The notes under the pieces were generated by a model that saw only the letters and a list, made by a program, of their open reading frames with translations, did no database searches and was not told the DNA's origin. Of a stretch of 50,028 nt of DNA, positions 1 to 7,120 are shown in pieces (position 1 is the stretch's first letter; each line of letters opens with the position of its first letter). The translations under genes and the position numbers were made by a program. Origin of the DNA: an uncultured Lachnospiraceae bacterium (GTDB taxonomy: Bacteria; Bacillota; Clostridia; Lachnospirales; Lachnospiraceae); contig CAMNQH010000021.1 of NCBI GenBank assembly GCA_946549035.1, positions 1-50,028 of the forward strand, written 5' to 3'.

Positions 1-101
<101 letters not shown>

Positions 102-638
102 TTCAGAATGTATGTGAATCTTATGATGACCATGGTGCTCGGAGGGCTTTGGCATGGAGCGAATTGGACGTATATTGTCTGGGGGCTGCTTCATGGCGGG
201 GCGTTGGCGATACATAAAGTCTGGATGAATATAACAGGCAGTGCAAAAAAACAGCAGGCCGCTTTTGGTAATGTAATATCTGTTGCGCTTACGTTTTTAT
301 TTACCTCTTTTTGCTGGATTTTCTTTCGGGCGGATTCTTTATCCCACGCACTCATGATCATACGCAGAATCCTTCAGTTTGAATCTGGATTGGAACAGCC
401 GTATCTGTGGCTGTTTGTAGGAGCGGTTCTTTTAAGCGTATGCAGCAAGGCGGCATGGATAAGGTCAAAGAGAAGCAAAGCGAAAGCTGCAAAAACAAAT
501 AGAAGCAGCGTAGAGGGATATTATCCCATCTTGGATCTCACAAGGTTTTGGAGCCTGGTGGCATTCTTTGTGTTTTGCGGATTAACATTGTGTTTGGCGT
601 ACACGGGAGGAAGCCCGTTTATATATGGGAATTATTAA
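102..638 (+). CDS. MBOAT family O-acyltransferase, C-terminal part (5' truncated)
   Basis: This is the C-terminal ~178 residues of a membrane-bound O-acyltransferase (AlgI/DltB/PatA-like), a multispanning membrane protein that moves acyl groups onto surface polysaccharides or other exported molecules. The family signature GGLWHGANWTYIVWG, containing the invariant active-site His, is visible near residue 18. Several hydrophobic segments follow, and a Lys/Arg-rich loop lies around residues 120-135. The reading frame is open through TTC AGA before the first ATG at 108 and runs back into the poly-C tract, so the gene is cut by the window edge and ATG 108 is not a real start. Family proteins are usually ~450-500 aa, so roughly two thirds is missing. 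The substrate cannot be told. A terminator follows at ~711. Confidence 0.85.
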   Translation, partial: FRMYVNLMMTMVLGGLWHGANWTYIVWGLLHGGALAIHKVWMNITGSAKKQQAAFGNVISVALTFLFTSFCWIFFRADSLSHALMIIRRILQFESGLEQPYLWLFVGAVLLSVCSKAAWIRSKRSKAKAAKTNRSSVEGYYPILDLTRFWSLVAFFVFCGLTLCLAYTGGSPFIYGNY

Positions 639-710
639 GAAGAGAATATGAAATTAAGATGATAAAAGTGATATAGGAGCAGAGTTTGGCATAACCTCTA
701 TGAGAGAAGG

Positions 711-738
711 AAAGAGCGGGTTTAATTCCGCTCTTTTT
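711..738 (+). terminator. Rho-independent terminator after the MBOAT gene
   Basis: A nine-base-pair stem AAAGAGCGG / CCGCTCTTT with an 8-nt loop runs into a T tract. It lies about 70 bp after the MBOAT stop codon and separates that gene from the SPFH operon. Confidence 0.85.
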
Positions 739-825
739 TGACCGGAAATCAGCATTTAAACACCTTGAAAGTTTTAAAATTACTGGTATAATTTAATAAG
801 TAATTGCAAAACACAAAACTTGGCT

Positions 826-857
826 GAATATTCTGAAAATATATTTTCAGAATATTC
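826..857. promoter_or_regulatory. Perfect 32-bp palindrome upstream of the SPFH operon
   Basis: Bases 826-857 are a perfect palindrome with no mismatched centre; each arm reads GAATATTCTGAAAATA. It sits just upstream of the likely -35 element of the next operon and is flanked by outer inverted copies TAATTGC (801-807) and GCAATTA (875-881). It has no T tract after it, so it is not a terminator. A dimeric regulator site is the likeliest reading; a remnant of a small inverted-repeat element is possible. Confidence 0.6.
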
Positions 858-865
858 TCACAACT

Positions 866-892
866 TTGACTTTCGCAATTATCTAATATAAT
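866..892 (+). promoter_or_regulatory. Probable sigma-A promoter of the SPFH operon
   Basis: TTGACT at 866-871 and TATAAT at 887-892 are separated by 15 bp (16 bp if TTTGAC is used as the -35). The start codon is at 918, which leaves a short leader. The spacing is below the ideal 17 bp, so a bound activator may help. Confidence 0.5.
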
Positions 893-917
893 TTAAGACG
901 AAACGGAGGTCTTCCAT

Positions 918-2189
918 ATGGGATTAATAAAAGCAGGGGCAGGCGCAGTAGGCGGAACACTGGCGGATCAATGGAAAGAATTTTTTAGCTGTGACGCCAT
1001 GGAAAAGGACGTCTTGGTTACGAGGGGCAGGAAACGAACGGGTTCCCGTTCTTCCAATACGAAGGGGAACGACAATATTATCTCTAACGGAAGCCTGATT
1101 ACAGTAGCCGACGGTCAGTGCATGATGATTGTAGAACAGGGAAAAGTTGTGGAAGTGTGTGCAGAGCCGGGAGAATTTACATACGATACGTCTACGGAAC
1201 CAAGTATTTTTACCGGGAGTCTTGGGGGAGCCATAAAAAAGACCTTTCAGACCATCGGGAAGCGTTTTACGTTCGGGGGAGATACCGGTAAGGACCAGCG
1301 GGTGTATTATTTTAATACAAAGGAGCTGATTGACAATAAATTCGGTACGCCCAATCCGATTCCGTTTCGGGTGGTGGATAGTAAGATTGGTCTGGATGTA
1401 GATGTTTCTGTACGTTGTTCCGGGGTCTATTCCTACAAAATTGACAATCCGCTTCTGTTCTATGCAAATGTCTGCGGCAATGTGGAGCAGGATTATACCA
1501 GGGAGGAGCTGGACGGTCAGCTGAAAACAGAATTTATCAGCGCTTTGCAGCCGGCCTTTGGCAGGCTTTCGAATATGGAAATGCGTCCTAATCAGATTGT
1601 TTCCCACAATACAGAGCTGGAGGAGGCAATGAACGCGGCTCTTTCAGCAAAATGGGGAGAGCTGCGGGGACTGAAAGTGGTGAGCATCGCCCTTGGCTCC
1701 GTTACCCTGCCGGAGGAAGATGCAGAAATGATCAAGCAGCTGCAACGGACGGCCGTTTTCCAGAATCCTAATATGGCGGGAGCCACATTGGTGAATGCCC
1801 AGGCGGATGCTATGAGAGCGGCGGCTGCTAATTCTGCAGGGGCTATGACGGGATTTATGGGCATGGGAATGGCAATGAATTCCGGCGGCGGAATGAATGC
1901 AGAGAATTTGTTTGCCATGGGCCAAAAACAGGCGGCGCAGCAGCAGATACAGCAGGCGGCGCAGCAGCAAACGCAGCAGGCGGCGCAGTCAGGTACATGG
2001 ACTTGTTCCTGCGGGGCGGTGAACCAGGGAAAGTTCTGTCAGGAGTGCGGCACAAAGAGACCGGAAGGAACGCCGATTTTTAAATGCGACAAATGTGGAT
2101 GGGAGCCTCAGGATCCTGCACATCCGCCAAAATTTTGTCCGGAGTGCGGGGACCCCTTCAATGAAAACGATAAAATATATAGGAATTAG
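918..2189 (+). CDS. SPFH-domain protein with C-terminal zinc ribbons (YdjI-like)
   Basis: A 423-aa cytoplasmic or membrane-associated scaffold protein of the SPFH/band-7 superfamily (YdjI / 'virion core protein-like' branch). The SPFH fold occupies roughly residues 45-290. A Met/Gly/Ala-rich segment and a Gln/Ala-rich linker (~335-357) follow, then two treble-clef zinc ribbons: CSCGAVNQGKFCQECG and CDKCG...FCPECG. The start is supported by GGAGG 8 nt upstream of ATG 918. It is the first gene of a three-gene run with a zinc-ribbon membrane protein and a TPM protein, the same set as Bacillus subtilis YdjI-YdjG-YdjH. In Bacillus these work with the PspA homologue YdjF at the membrane under envelope stress (family knowledge). 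No pspA gene is next to it here. The family and set assignment is firm, the exact role inferred. Confidence 0.85.
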   Translation: MGLIKAGAGAVGGTLADQWKEFFSCDAMEKDVLVTRGRKRTGSRSSNTKGNDNIISNGSLITVADGQCMMIVEQGKVVEVCAEPGEFTYDTSTEPSIFTGSLGGAIKKTFQTIGKRFTFGGDTGKDQRVYYFNTKELIDNKFGTPNPIPFRVVDSKIGLDVDVSVRCSGVYSYKIDNPLLFYANVCGNVEQDYTREELDGQLKTEFISALQPAFGRLSNMEMRPNQIVSHNTELEEAMNAALSAKWGELRGLKVVSIALGSVTLPEEDAEMIKQLQRTAVFQNPNMAGATLVNAQADAMRAAAANSAGAMTGFMGMGMAMNSGGGMNAENLFAMGQKQAAQQQIQQAAQQQTQQAAQSGTWTCSCGAVNQGKFCQECGTKRPEGTPIFKCDKCGWEPQDPAHPPKFCPECGDPFNENDKIYRN

Positions 2190-2210
2190 GTTGTAAAAAG
2201 GGGAATTTAA

Positions 2211-3296
2211 ATGGCGGCGATACAAGAATATAAATGTCCGTGCTGCGGCGGAGCCATTGCTTTTGACAGCACGGTGCAAAAAATGAAATGTCCTTATTGC
2301 GACACAGAATTTGAAATGGAAACATTGGCCGGGTATGACAGCCAGTTGAAGGACCAGCAGGCGGATGATATGAAGTGGGAGGCTGCAGCGGGCAGAGAGT
2401 GGCAGGAGGATGAGCTTAGCAGGATGCGTTCTTACATTTGCCGCTCCTGCGGAGGTGAAATCACCTGTGATGAAAACACGGGGGCTACTTCCTGCCCGTT
2501 TTGCGGGAATCCGGTGGTATTGATGGAGCAGTTTTCGGGAACGCTAAAACCGGATTATGTCATTCCGTTTCAATTGGATAAAAAAGCTGCAAAAGCAGCC
2601 CTTAAGAAATATTATAAGGGAAAACGTCTGCTTCCCAAAGTGTTTAAAGACGAGAATCATATTGACGAGGTGAAGGGGGTGTATGTTCCCTTCTGGCTGT
2701 TTGACGCGAACGCGGATGCAAATATGCGATACAGAGGAACCAAAGTCAGGACATGGGGCGACAGCGAGTATACGTATACCGAGACCAGATATTTTGCAGT
2801 AAGCAGAGGCGGGAGCATTGGATTTGAAAAGGTTCCTGTGGACGGTTCTACAAAGATGCCGGATAACCTGACGGAATCCTTAGAGCCCTTTGATTTTTCA
2901 AAAGCGGTGGACTTTCAAACCGCATATCTCGCCGGTTTTCTTGCGGATAAATATGATGTGGACGCCAAACAGAGTATTGCCCGGGCAAACGAGCGGATTA
3001 GAAGGAGCACGGAGGATGCTTTTGCGGCAACGGTGAAAGGGTATGGGATGGTCACAAAAGAGGCGGGCGGTATCCAGTTACGGGACAGTAAGGTAACATA
3101 CGCCCTGTTCCCGGTTTGGCTTTTGAATACTACGTGGAACGGCCAAAATTACCTTTTTGCCATGAACGGACAGTCCGGGAAAATGGTGGGGGATCTTCCC
3201 TTGGATCGGGCAGCGTATGTAAAATGGCTGTTTGGACTGACGGGTATGATAGGAGCGGCCATGTTTGCCGTATCTTATTTGATATGGCTGTTGTAG
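2211..3296 (+). CDS. Zinc-ribbon membrane protein (YdjG-like, TFIIB-type zinc ribbon)
   Basis: A 361-aa protein that begins with two four-cysteine zinc ribbons (CPCCGG...CPYC at ~9-29 and CRSCGG...CPFC at ~77-98). A central soluble region with VYVPFWLFDA and VTYALFPVWLLNT-type segments follows, and the chain ends in a single hydrophobic helix (~340-361), probably a tail anchor. This arrangement is typical of YdjG-like proteins. It starts 21 nt after the SPFH gene stop and ends 12 nt before the TPM gene, so the three are probably co-transcribed. In B. subtilis, YdjG and YdjH form a membrane anchor for the SPFH protein YdjI (family knowledge); the same job is inferred here. No catalytic motif is visible. 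Confidence 0.8.
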   Translation: MAAIQEYKCPCCGGAIAFDSTVQKMKCPYCDTEFEMETLAGYDSQLKDQQADDMKWEAAAGREWQEDELSRMRSYICRSCGGEITCDENTGATSCPFCGNPVVLMEQFSGTLKPDYVIPFQLDKKAAKAALKKYYKGKRLLPKVFKDENHIDEVKGVYVPFWLFDANADANMRYRGTKVRTWGDSEYTYTETRYFAVSRGGSIGFEKVPVDGSTKMPDNLTESLEPFDFSKAVDFQTAYLAGFLADKYDVDAKQSIARANERIRRSTEDAFAATVKGYGMVTKEAGGIQLRDSKVTYALFPVWLLNTTWNGQNYLFAMNGQSGKMVGDLPLDRAAYVKWLFGLTGMIGAAMFAVSYLIWLL

Positions 3297-3308
3297 GGGG
3301 AGCGGATT

Positions 3309-4124
3309 ATGAAGAAATTATGGATGGTACTTTTGGTATTGCTCTTATTGGGAAACCAGGGCGTTTTGGTATCTGCCGCAGATGGAAAGCCCAGGCTGAC
3401 AGATGAAGCTGATTTGCTTTCGGACAGCGAGGAAGACGCCTTACTGCGTCAACTAGATGAGATCAGTGAAAGGCAGCAGGTAGATATTGTAGTGGTGACG
3501 CTGAATTCCCTGGAAGGTATGTCCCCCAGGGACTATGCAGATGATTTTTATGATTATCACGGATATGGGTTTGGAGAAAAAAAAGATGGAATTCTTTTTC
3601 TCATAAGCATGGAGGAAAGGGACTGGTACATATCCACAACCGGTTATGGAATAACGGCGGTCACCGATGCGGGACGTGAGTACATGTCAAAACAGTTTGT
3701 AGACGACCTGAAGGAAGGCGATTATGCAGAAGCGTTTACTGTTTTCGCCGGACTGTGCGATAGTTTCATATCACGTGCCAGAGAAGGGAAGCCTTATGAC
3801 GTGGGTTCTCTTCCCAAAGAGCCGTTTGGCGCGGCAGTCAATCTAGCCATTACATTCGGAGCCGCTTTTTTAATCTCTTTGATTGCTACAGGAGTTATGC
3901 GGGGGAAGCTGAAAACGGTGCGAAGTCAGTCGGGGGCAAACAATTACATGAAGCATGGAAGCATGAGGCTGACGAAAAAAAATGACCTGTTTTTATACCG
4001 GCAAGTGAGCCGCAGGAAAAAACCAAAAGAAAACGTCTCGAAAAGCTCCGGCAGCTTGGGCGGTTCCAGAACTCATAAGTCCTCTTCCGGTTCAACCCAT
4101 GGCGGCGGTGGAGGAAAGTTTTAA
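3309..4124 (+). CDS. TPM-domain membrane protein (YdjH/YgcG-like)
   Basis: A 271-aa protein with an N-terminal signal peptide (KKLWMVLLVLLLLG, then VSAADG). An extracytoplasmic TPM_phosphatase domain (PF04536) covers ~28-160, with the typical start LTDEADLLSDSEEDAL and a YGFGEKKDGILFLIS core. One transmembrane helix lies near 180-200. The cytoplasmic tail is basic and ends in a Ser/Gly/His-rich stretch (HGGGGGKF), a common ending in this family. Start ATG 3309 follows GGGGGAGCGG. It is the last gene of the SPFH / zinc-ribbon / TPM set and would supply its extracellular part. Enzymatic phosphatase activity in this family is debated, so only the domain is claimed. The converging gene downstream is on the other strand. 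Confidence 0.8.
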   Translation: MKKLWMVLLVLLLLGNQGVLVSAADGKPRLTDEADLLSDSEEDALLRQLDEISERQQVDIVVVTLNSLEGMSPRDYADDFYDYHGYGFGEKKDGILFLISMEERDWYISTTGYGITAVTDAGREYMSKQFVDDLKEGDYAEAFTVFAGLCDSFISRAREGKPYDVGSLPKEPFGAAVNLAITFGAAFLISLIATGVMRGKLKTVRSQSGANNYMKHGSMRLTKKNDLFLYRQVSRRKKPKENVSKSSGSLGGSRTHKSSSGSTHGGGGGKF

Positions 4125-4158
4125 AGAAAGAGGAATGAAGGGTGGGATTCCGGGAAGC

Positions 4159-4629
4159 TTAATCGAAATTGGAGCGGTAGTGCTGCATATGTATCCCGAT
4201 ATGCCCAATTCCCAGAACGATCGTTGCCAGTAGCATCCAAATTACGTTTCCATAAATTCCGAGAAGGAAAAAGGCGGCTACTGGCAATGTTGCCCCAGCA
4301 AGGGGAATGCCGCAGAAGCTGCTATAAAAATCCGCCAATCTCTGCCTGCTGCGAAAGTAACGTATCCACCATAATTCATAGAATCCCATGAGCAGGAAAG
4401 CAGCTATTAGCCATAAGGACCAGAGAGACCACCTTTTGATATTGAAGTCGGAAAAGAGCAGCGCGCAGCAGCAAGTAAGGACTTCCCCGATTCGCTCAAA
4501 CGTCAGCAGCAGTTTGCTTTCATGTTCAGCAGTATATCCTTTGGGCATGTTCTTTGTCCATATTAGATTAGGAATAAACAGCATCAATAAAAATATCAGT
4601 CCGATATATGAAAATCCCATATGCCCCAT
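4159..4629 (-). CDS. Hypothetical multispanning membrane protein
   Basis: A 156-aa very hydrophobic protein with four to five predicted membrane helices (about 5-22, 45-62, 70-90, 113-133 and 133-150). Aromatic-rich stretches such as FYELWWIRYFRSRQR lie between them. I do not recognise a named family. The gene is read opposite to its neighbours. The start at 4629 has AGAAGGTG 8 nt upstream and a good promoter (TTGCAA-N17-TATAAT, 4693-4665) before it. It has no visible partner in the window: it converges with the TPM gene and diverges from the sigma-54 operon. There is no sign of transfer or truncation. Confidence 0.65.
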   Translation of the reverse strand: MGHMGFSYIGLIFLLMLFIPNLIWTKNMPKGYTAEHESKLLLTFERIGEVLTCCCALLFSDFNIKRWSLWSLWLIAAFLLMGFYELWWIRYFRSRQRLADFYSSFCGIPLAGATLPVAAFFLLGIYGNVIWMLLATIVLGIGHIGIHMQHYRSNFD

Positions 4630-4664
4630 TATTTACGCACCTTCTTTTTACTTTATTTCGTTAA

Positions 4665-4693
4665 ATTATATTAGAACGACGTTTTTTTTGCAA
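4665..4693 (-). promoter_or_regulatory. Sigma-A promoter of the hypothetical membrane protein
   Basis: On the minus strand TTGCAA (4693-4688) and TATAAT (4670-4665) are separated by exactly 17 bp, 36 bp before the start codon at 4629. Confidence 0.65.
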
Positions 4694-4708
4694 CAAAAAT
4701 TGCAGTAC

Positions 4709-4729
4709 TGTTGTGGATTAGAAACAACA
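4709..4729. promoter_or_regulatory. Candidate upstream activator site: TGTTGT-N9-ACAACA
   Basis: A six-base inverted repeat with a 9-bp spacer ends 117 bp upstream of the -24/-12 promoter at 4846. That is the usual distance for an enhancer bound by a Fis-type sigma-54 activator. It is the only clear dyad in this intergenic region. The assignment to the local activator is inference. Confidence 0.35.
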
Positions 4730-4845
4730 CGGATGCTCTCTTATGCTTAAAACAATGGGACGTGATCTTAAAAATCCCATACCCCAAAGAATACAAAGCC
4801 TTTTGTTTTTTCCTATCCGGCCGTTTTTTTTCTGTAATTAAAAAG

Positions 4846-4862
4846 TTGGCATGATTCTTGCA
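4846..4862 (+). promoter_or_regulatory. Sigma-54 (-24/-12) promoter of the hydroxyacyl-CoA dehydrogenase operon
   Basis: The sequence TTGGCATGATTCTTGCA fits the sigma-54 consensus, with the invariant GG (4848-4849) and GC (4860-4861) exactly 10 bp apart. It lies 53 bp before ATG 4915. There is no sigma-A promoter of comparable quality nearby on this strand. Confidence 0.9.
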
Positions 4863-4914
4863 AAACTATAGATAAAGGAAGAAAATAGCAGAAAGCTGGA
4901 CAAGGAGTGAAAGT

Positions 4915-5859
4915 ATGAGCAATAAAAAAAGAGTTGCCGTCCTGGGGGCCGGGAAAATGGGACTGGGAATCGCCCAGTTGTTTGCCACAAAAGGGCATGA
5001 AGTAAAAGTGATTTATGTTTACGACGATAAAACACGTTACGATGCCAGAGAAGTAATTCGGGGAAATCTGGAAGTGCTGGTGGAGAATCAGGTACTTACA
5101 AAGGAAGAGATTCCAGCTATTTTGGACCGGGTATCATTTGTAGATGAACCGGAAGAAATTGCAGATTTCGCAGATATTGTGTTTGAATGTATTGTGGAAA
5201 AGCTGGAAGTGAAACAAGAATATTTTGCAAGAATGGATGGTATTTTCTCCGAGAGCACGATTCTTGCCACCAATACTTCCGCGATCAGCGTTACAGAAAT
5301 TGCAGAAAAGTCAGTACATAAAGAACGGATTATTGGAACTCATTATTGGAATCCTGCTTATTTGATTCCTCTGGTGGAGGTAATCCGAACGAAATATGTG
5401 TCAGATGAGGTAGTACAGGCAACCTATGACCTGCTGGCGGAGGCAGGGAAAAAGCCTGTAATTGTAAAAAAGGATGTACCGGGATTTTTGGCGAACCGGA
5501 TGCAGCACGCACTGTTTCGGGAGGCCCTTTCGATTATTGAGCAGGATATTGCAGAGCCTAAGGATGTGGACGACGCCATCAAATATGGTTTTGGAATGCG
5601 CCTTGGAATTTGCGCTCCAGTGGAAGTGATGGATATGGGGGGATTGGATTTGACCTACAATATCCATGAATATCTGTTCCCGCATATTGAGAGCTCCAAG
5701 GAGCCGTCCCGCCTTTTGACCGATAACATCAAGGAAGGAAACCTGGGCTTTAAATCAGGAAAAGGCCTGATGACCTGGTCGAAGGAGGACGTGGCAAAGG
5801 CAAACAAGGAACTGACGGAAGGGTTGATTAAAGTAGCCCGGGCCCTTGACCGCCTGTAA
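4915..5859 (+). CDS. 3-hydroxyacyl-CoA dehydrogenase family protein
   Basis: A 314-aa NAD-dependent dehydrogenase. The N-terminal Rossmann fold has VLGAGKMGLGIAQLF (residues ~8-22), and the ATNTSAIS segment lies near 118. The catalytic His is in THYWNP with the partner Glu in IPLVEV, and a C-terminal dimerisation domain follows. In butyrate-type metabolism this family oxidises 3-hydroxybutyryl-CoA to acetoacetyl-CoA, which fits the thiolase gene 33 nt downstream. The active-site wording (HYWNPAYLIPLVEV, then FGMR...APVE) is closer to the lambda-crystallin / carnitine or gulonate dehydrogenase branch than to classical Hbd (HFFNPxxxMxLVE). A different 3-hydroxy substrate therefore cannot be excluded. 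First gene of the sigma-54 operon; start set by AAGGAG upstream of ATG 4915. Confidence 0.85.
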   Translation: MSNKKRVAVLGAGKMGLGIAQLFATKGHEVKVIYVYDDKTRYDAREVIRGNLEVLVENQVLTKEEIPAILDRVSFVDEPEEIADFADIVFECIVEKLEVKQEYFARMDGIFSESTILATNTSAISVTEIAEKSVHKERIIGTHYWNPAYLIPLVEVIRTKYVSDEVVQATYDLLAEAGKKPVIVKKDVPGFLANRMQHALFREALSIIEQDIAEPKDVDDAIKYGFGMRLGICAPVEVMDMGGLDLTYNIHEYLFPHIESSKEPSRLLTDNIKEGNLGFKSGKGLMTWSKEDVAKANKELTEGLIKVARALDRL

Positions 5860-5891
5860 ATCATAAGGAAAGAGCGCAGAGGAGGAAAATC

Positions 5892-7070
5892 ATGAGAAAT
5901 GTAGTAATTGTGGCAGGCTGTCGGACTCCCATCGGAACGATTGGCGGGCAGTTTAAGACCTTGACTCCCTCGGAATTGTCCATTCCGGTAATGCAGAATC
6001 TAGTGTCCAGATCCGGTGTGGACGCGGCACTGATTGAAGACGTAATCTGGGGGTGCAACTATCAAAGAACCTATCTGGAAAATAACCTGGCCCGGGTGGC
6101 GGCAGTAAAAGCAGGACTGCCGGTGACAGTGCCGGGAATTACCATACATAGGAATTGTACGTCTTCCATGTCGGCGATTCAGATGGGCTATTATCAGATT
6201 AAGGCAGGGGAAGCAGACTGTATAATGGCAGGAGGAGCGGACAGCATGAGCACGGCGCCCCATATGGTATTTAATGCAAGGTACGGGCAGAAATACGGCC
6301 ATATGGAGATGCGTGATTCCATGTGGGATTCTCTCACCAATCTGGGGGTAGGGCCCGCCATGGGGATTACGGCGGAAAATGTAGCCGATAAATATGGAGT
6401 TACCAGAGAACAGATGGATGCATATTCCCTGCGTTCCCAGCATCGGGCGGTAGCGGCCATTGACGAAGGAAGGTTCCGGGACGAGATTATTCCCATTACG
6501 GTATCTTCCAGAAAAGGAGATACCGTATATGATACGGATGAATATCCCAAGCGGAATGCTACACTGGAAGGCTTAGAACGGCTGCGTCCCTCTTTCAAAG
6601 AGGGAGGAAAGGTGACCGCCGGAAATGCTTCCGGCATGAATGATGCGGCGTCCGGCGTATTGCTGATGGAAGAAGAGAAGGCAAAGGAGCTAAAGTTACC
6701 GATTCTGGCCAGGATAGTAAGCACGGCTACCACAGGAGTAGAGCCGGAGTTAATGGGTATCGGCCCGATCAGCTCCACTAATAAGGCTTTGCAAAAAGCA
6801 GGGCTTACCATTGCAGATATCGATCTTTTTGAAATAAACGAGGCGTTTGCGGCTCAGTGCATTGCTTGTCAGAAAGAATTGGGAATTCCGGAGGAAAAAC
6901 TGAATGTCAACGGCGGAGGAATCTCCCTGGGCCATCCGGTTGGGGCCACCGGTTCCAGAATCGTGATTTCCCTGATGTATGAGATGCGCCGCAGAAACGG
7001 CCGTTATGGCGTGGCAACCCTTTGCGCCGGAGGCGGTATGGGAACCGCTATTGTAATCGAGGTATGCTAA
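5892..7070 (+). CDS. Thiolase (acetyl-CoA acetyltransferase type)
   Basis: A 392-aa biosynthetic-type thiolase that exchanges acetoacetyl-CoA plus CoA with two acetyl-CoA, or acts on a related 3-ketoacyl-CoA. All catalytic residues are present at their textbook positions: nucleophile Cys89 (HRNCTSSMSA), NEAFAAQ, His348 (GHPVGATG) and Cys378 (CAGGGMGTA). Length is normal. RBS AGAGGAGG precedes ATG 5892. It lies between a hydroxyacyl-CoA dehydrogenase and an iron alcohol dehydrogenase in a run controlled by a sigma-54 promoter, so in this setting it probably works in the thiolytic direction at the end of a catabolic pathway. Substrate chain length cannot be read from sequence. Confidence 0.93.
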   Translation: MRNVVIVAGCRTPIGTIGGQFKTLTPSELSIPVMQNLVSRSGVDAALIEDVIWGCNYQRTYLENNLARVAAVKAGLPVTVPGITIHRNCTSSMSAIQMGYYQIKAGEADCIMAGGADSMSTAPHMVFNARYGQKYGHMEMRDSMWDSLTNLGVGPAMGITAENVADKYGVTREQMDAYSLRSQHRAVAAIDEGRFRDEIIPITVSSRKGDTVYDTDEYPKRNATLEGLERLRPSFKEGGKVTAGNASGMNDAASGVLLMEEEKAKELKLPILARIVSTATTGVEPELMGIGPISSTNKALQKAGLTIADIDLFEINEAFAAQCIACQKELGIPEEKLNVNGGGISLGHPVGATGSRIVISLMYEMRRRNGRYGVATLCAGGGMGTAIVIEVC

Positions 7071-7120
7071 GGGCGCAGATTTTCTGAAAAAAGGCTGCAT
7101 CCCGGCAGAAGAGGTGAGAT

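Noticed and set aside
660..700. TTTGGCATAACC as a fifth sigma-54 promoter
   Set aside because: It has the GG but no GC element 10 bp downstream.
924..1607. 227-aa minus-strand open frame
   Set aside because: Opposite the SPFH gene, no recognisable domain and no promoter.
4689..4695. TGCAACA as a shared activator half-site (also near 11740 and 14783)
   Set aside because: The 4689 copy overlaps the -35 of the divergent membrane-protein promoter, and spacing to partner sites is not constant.
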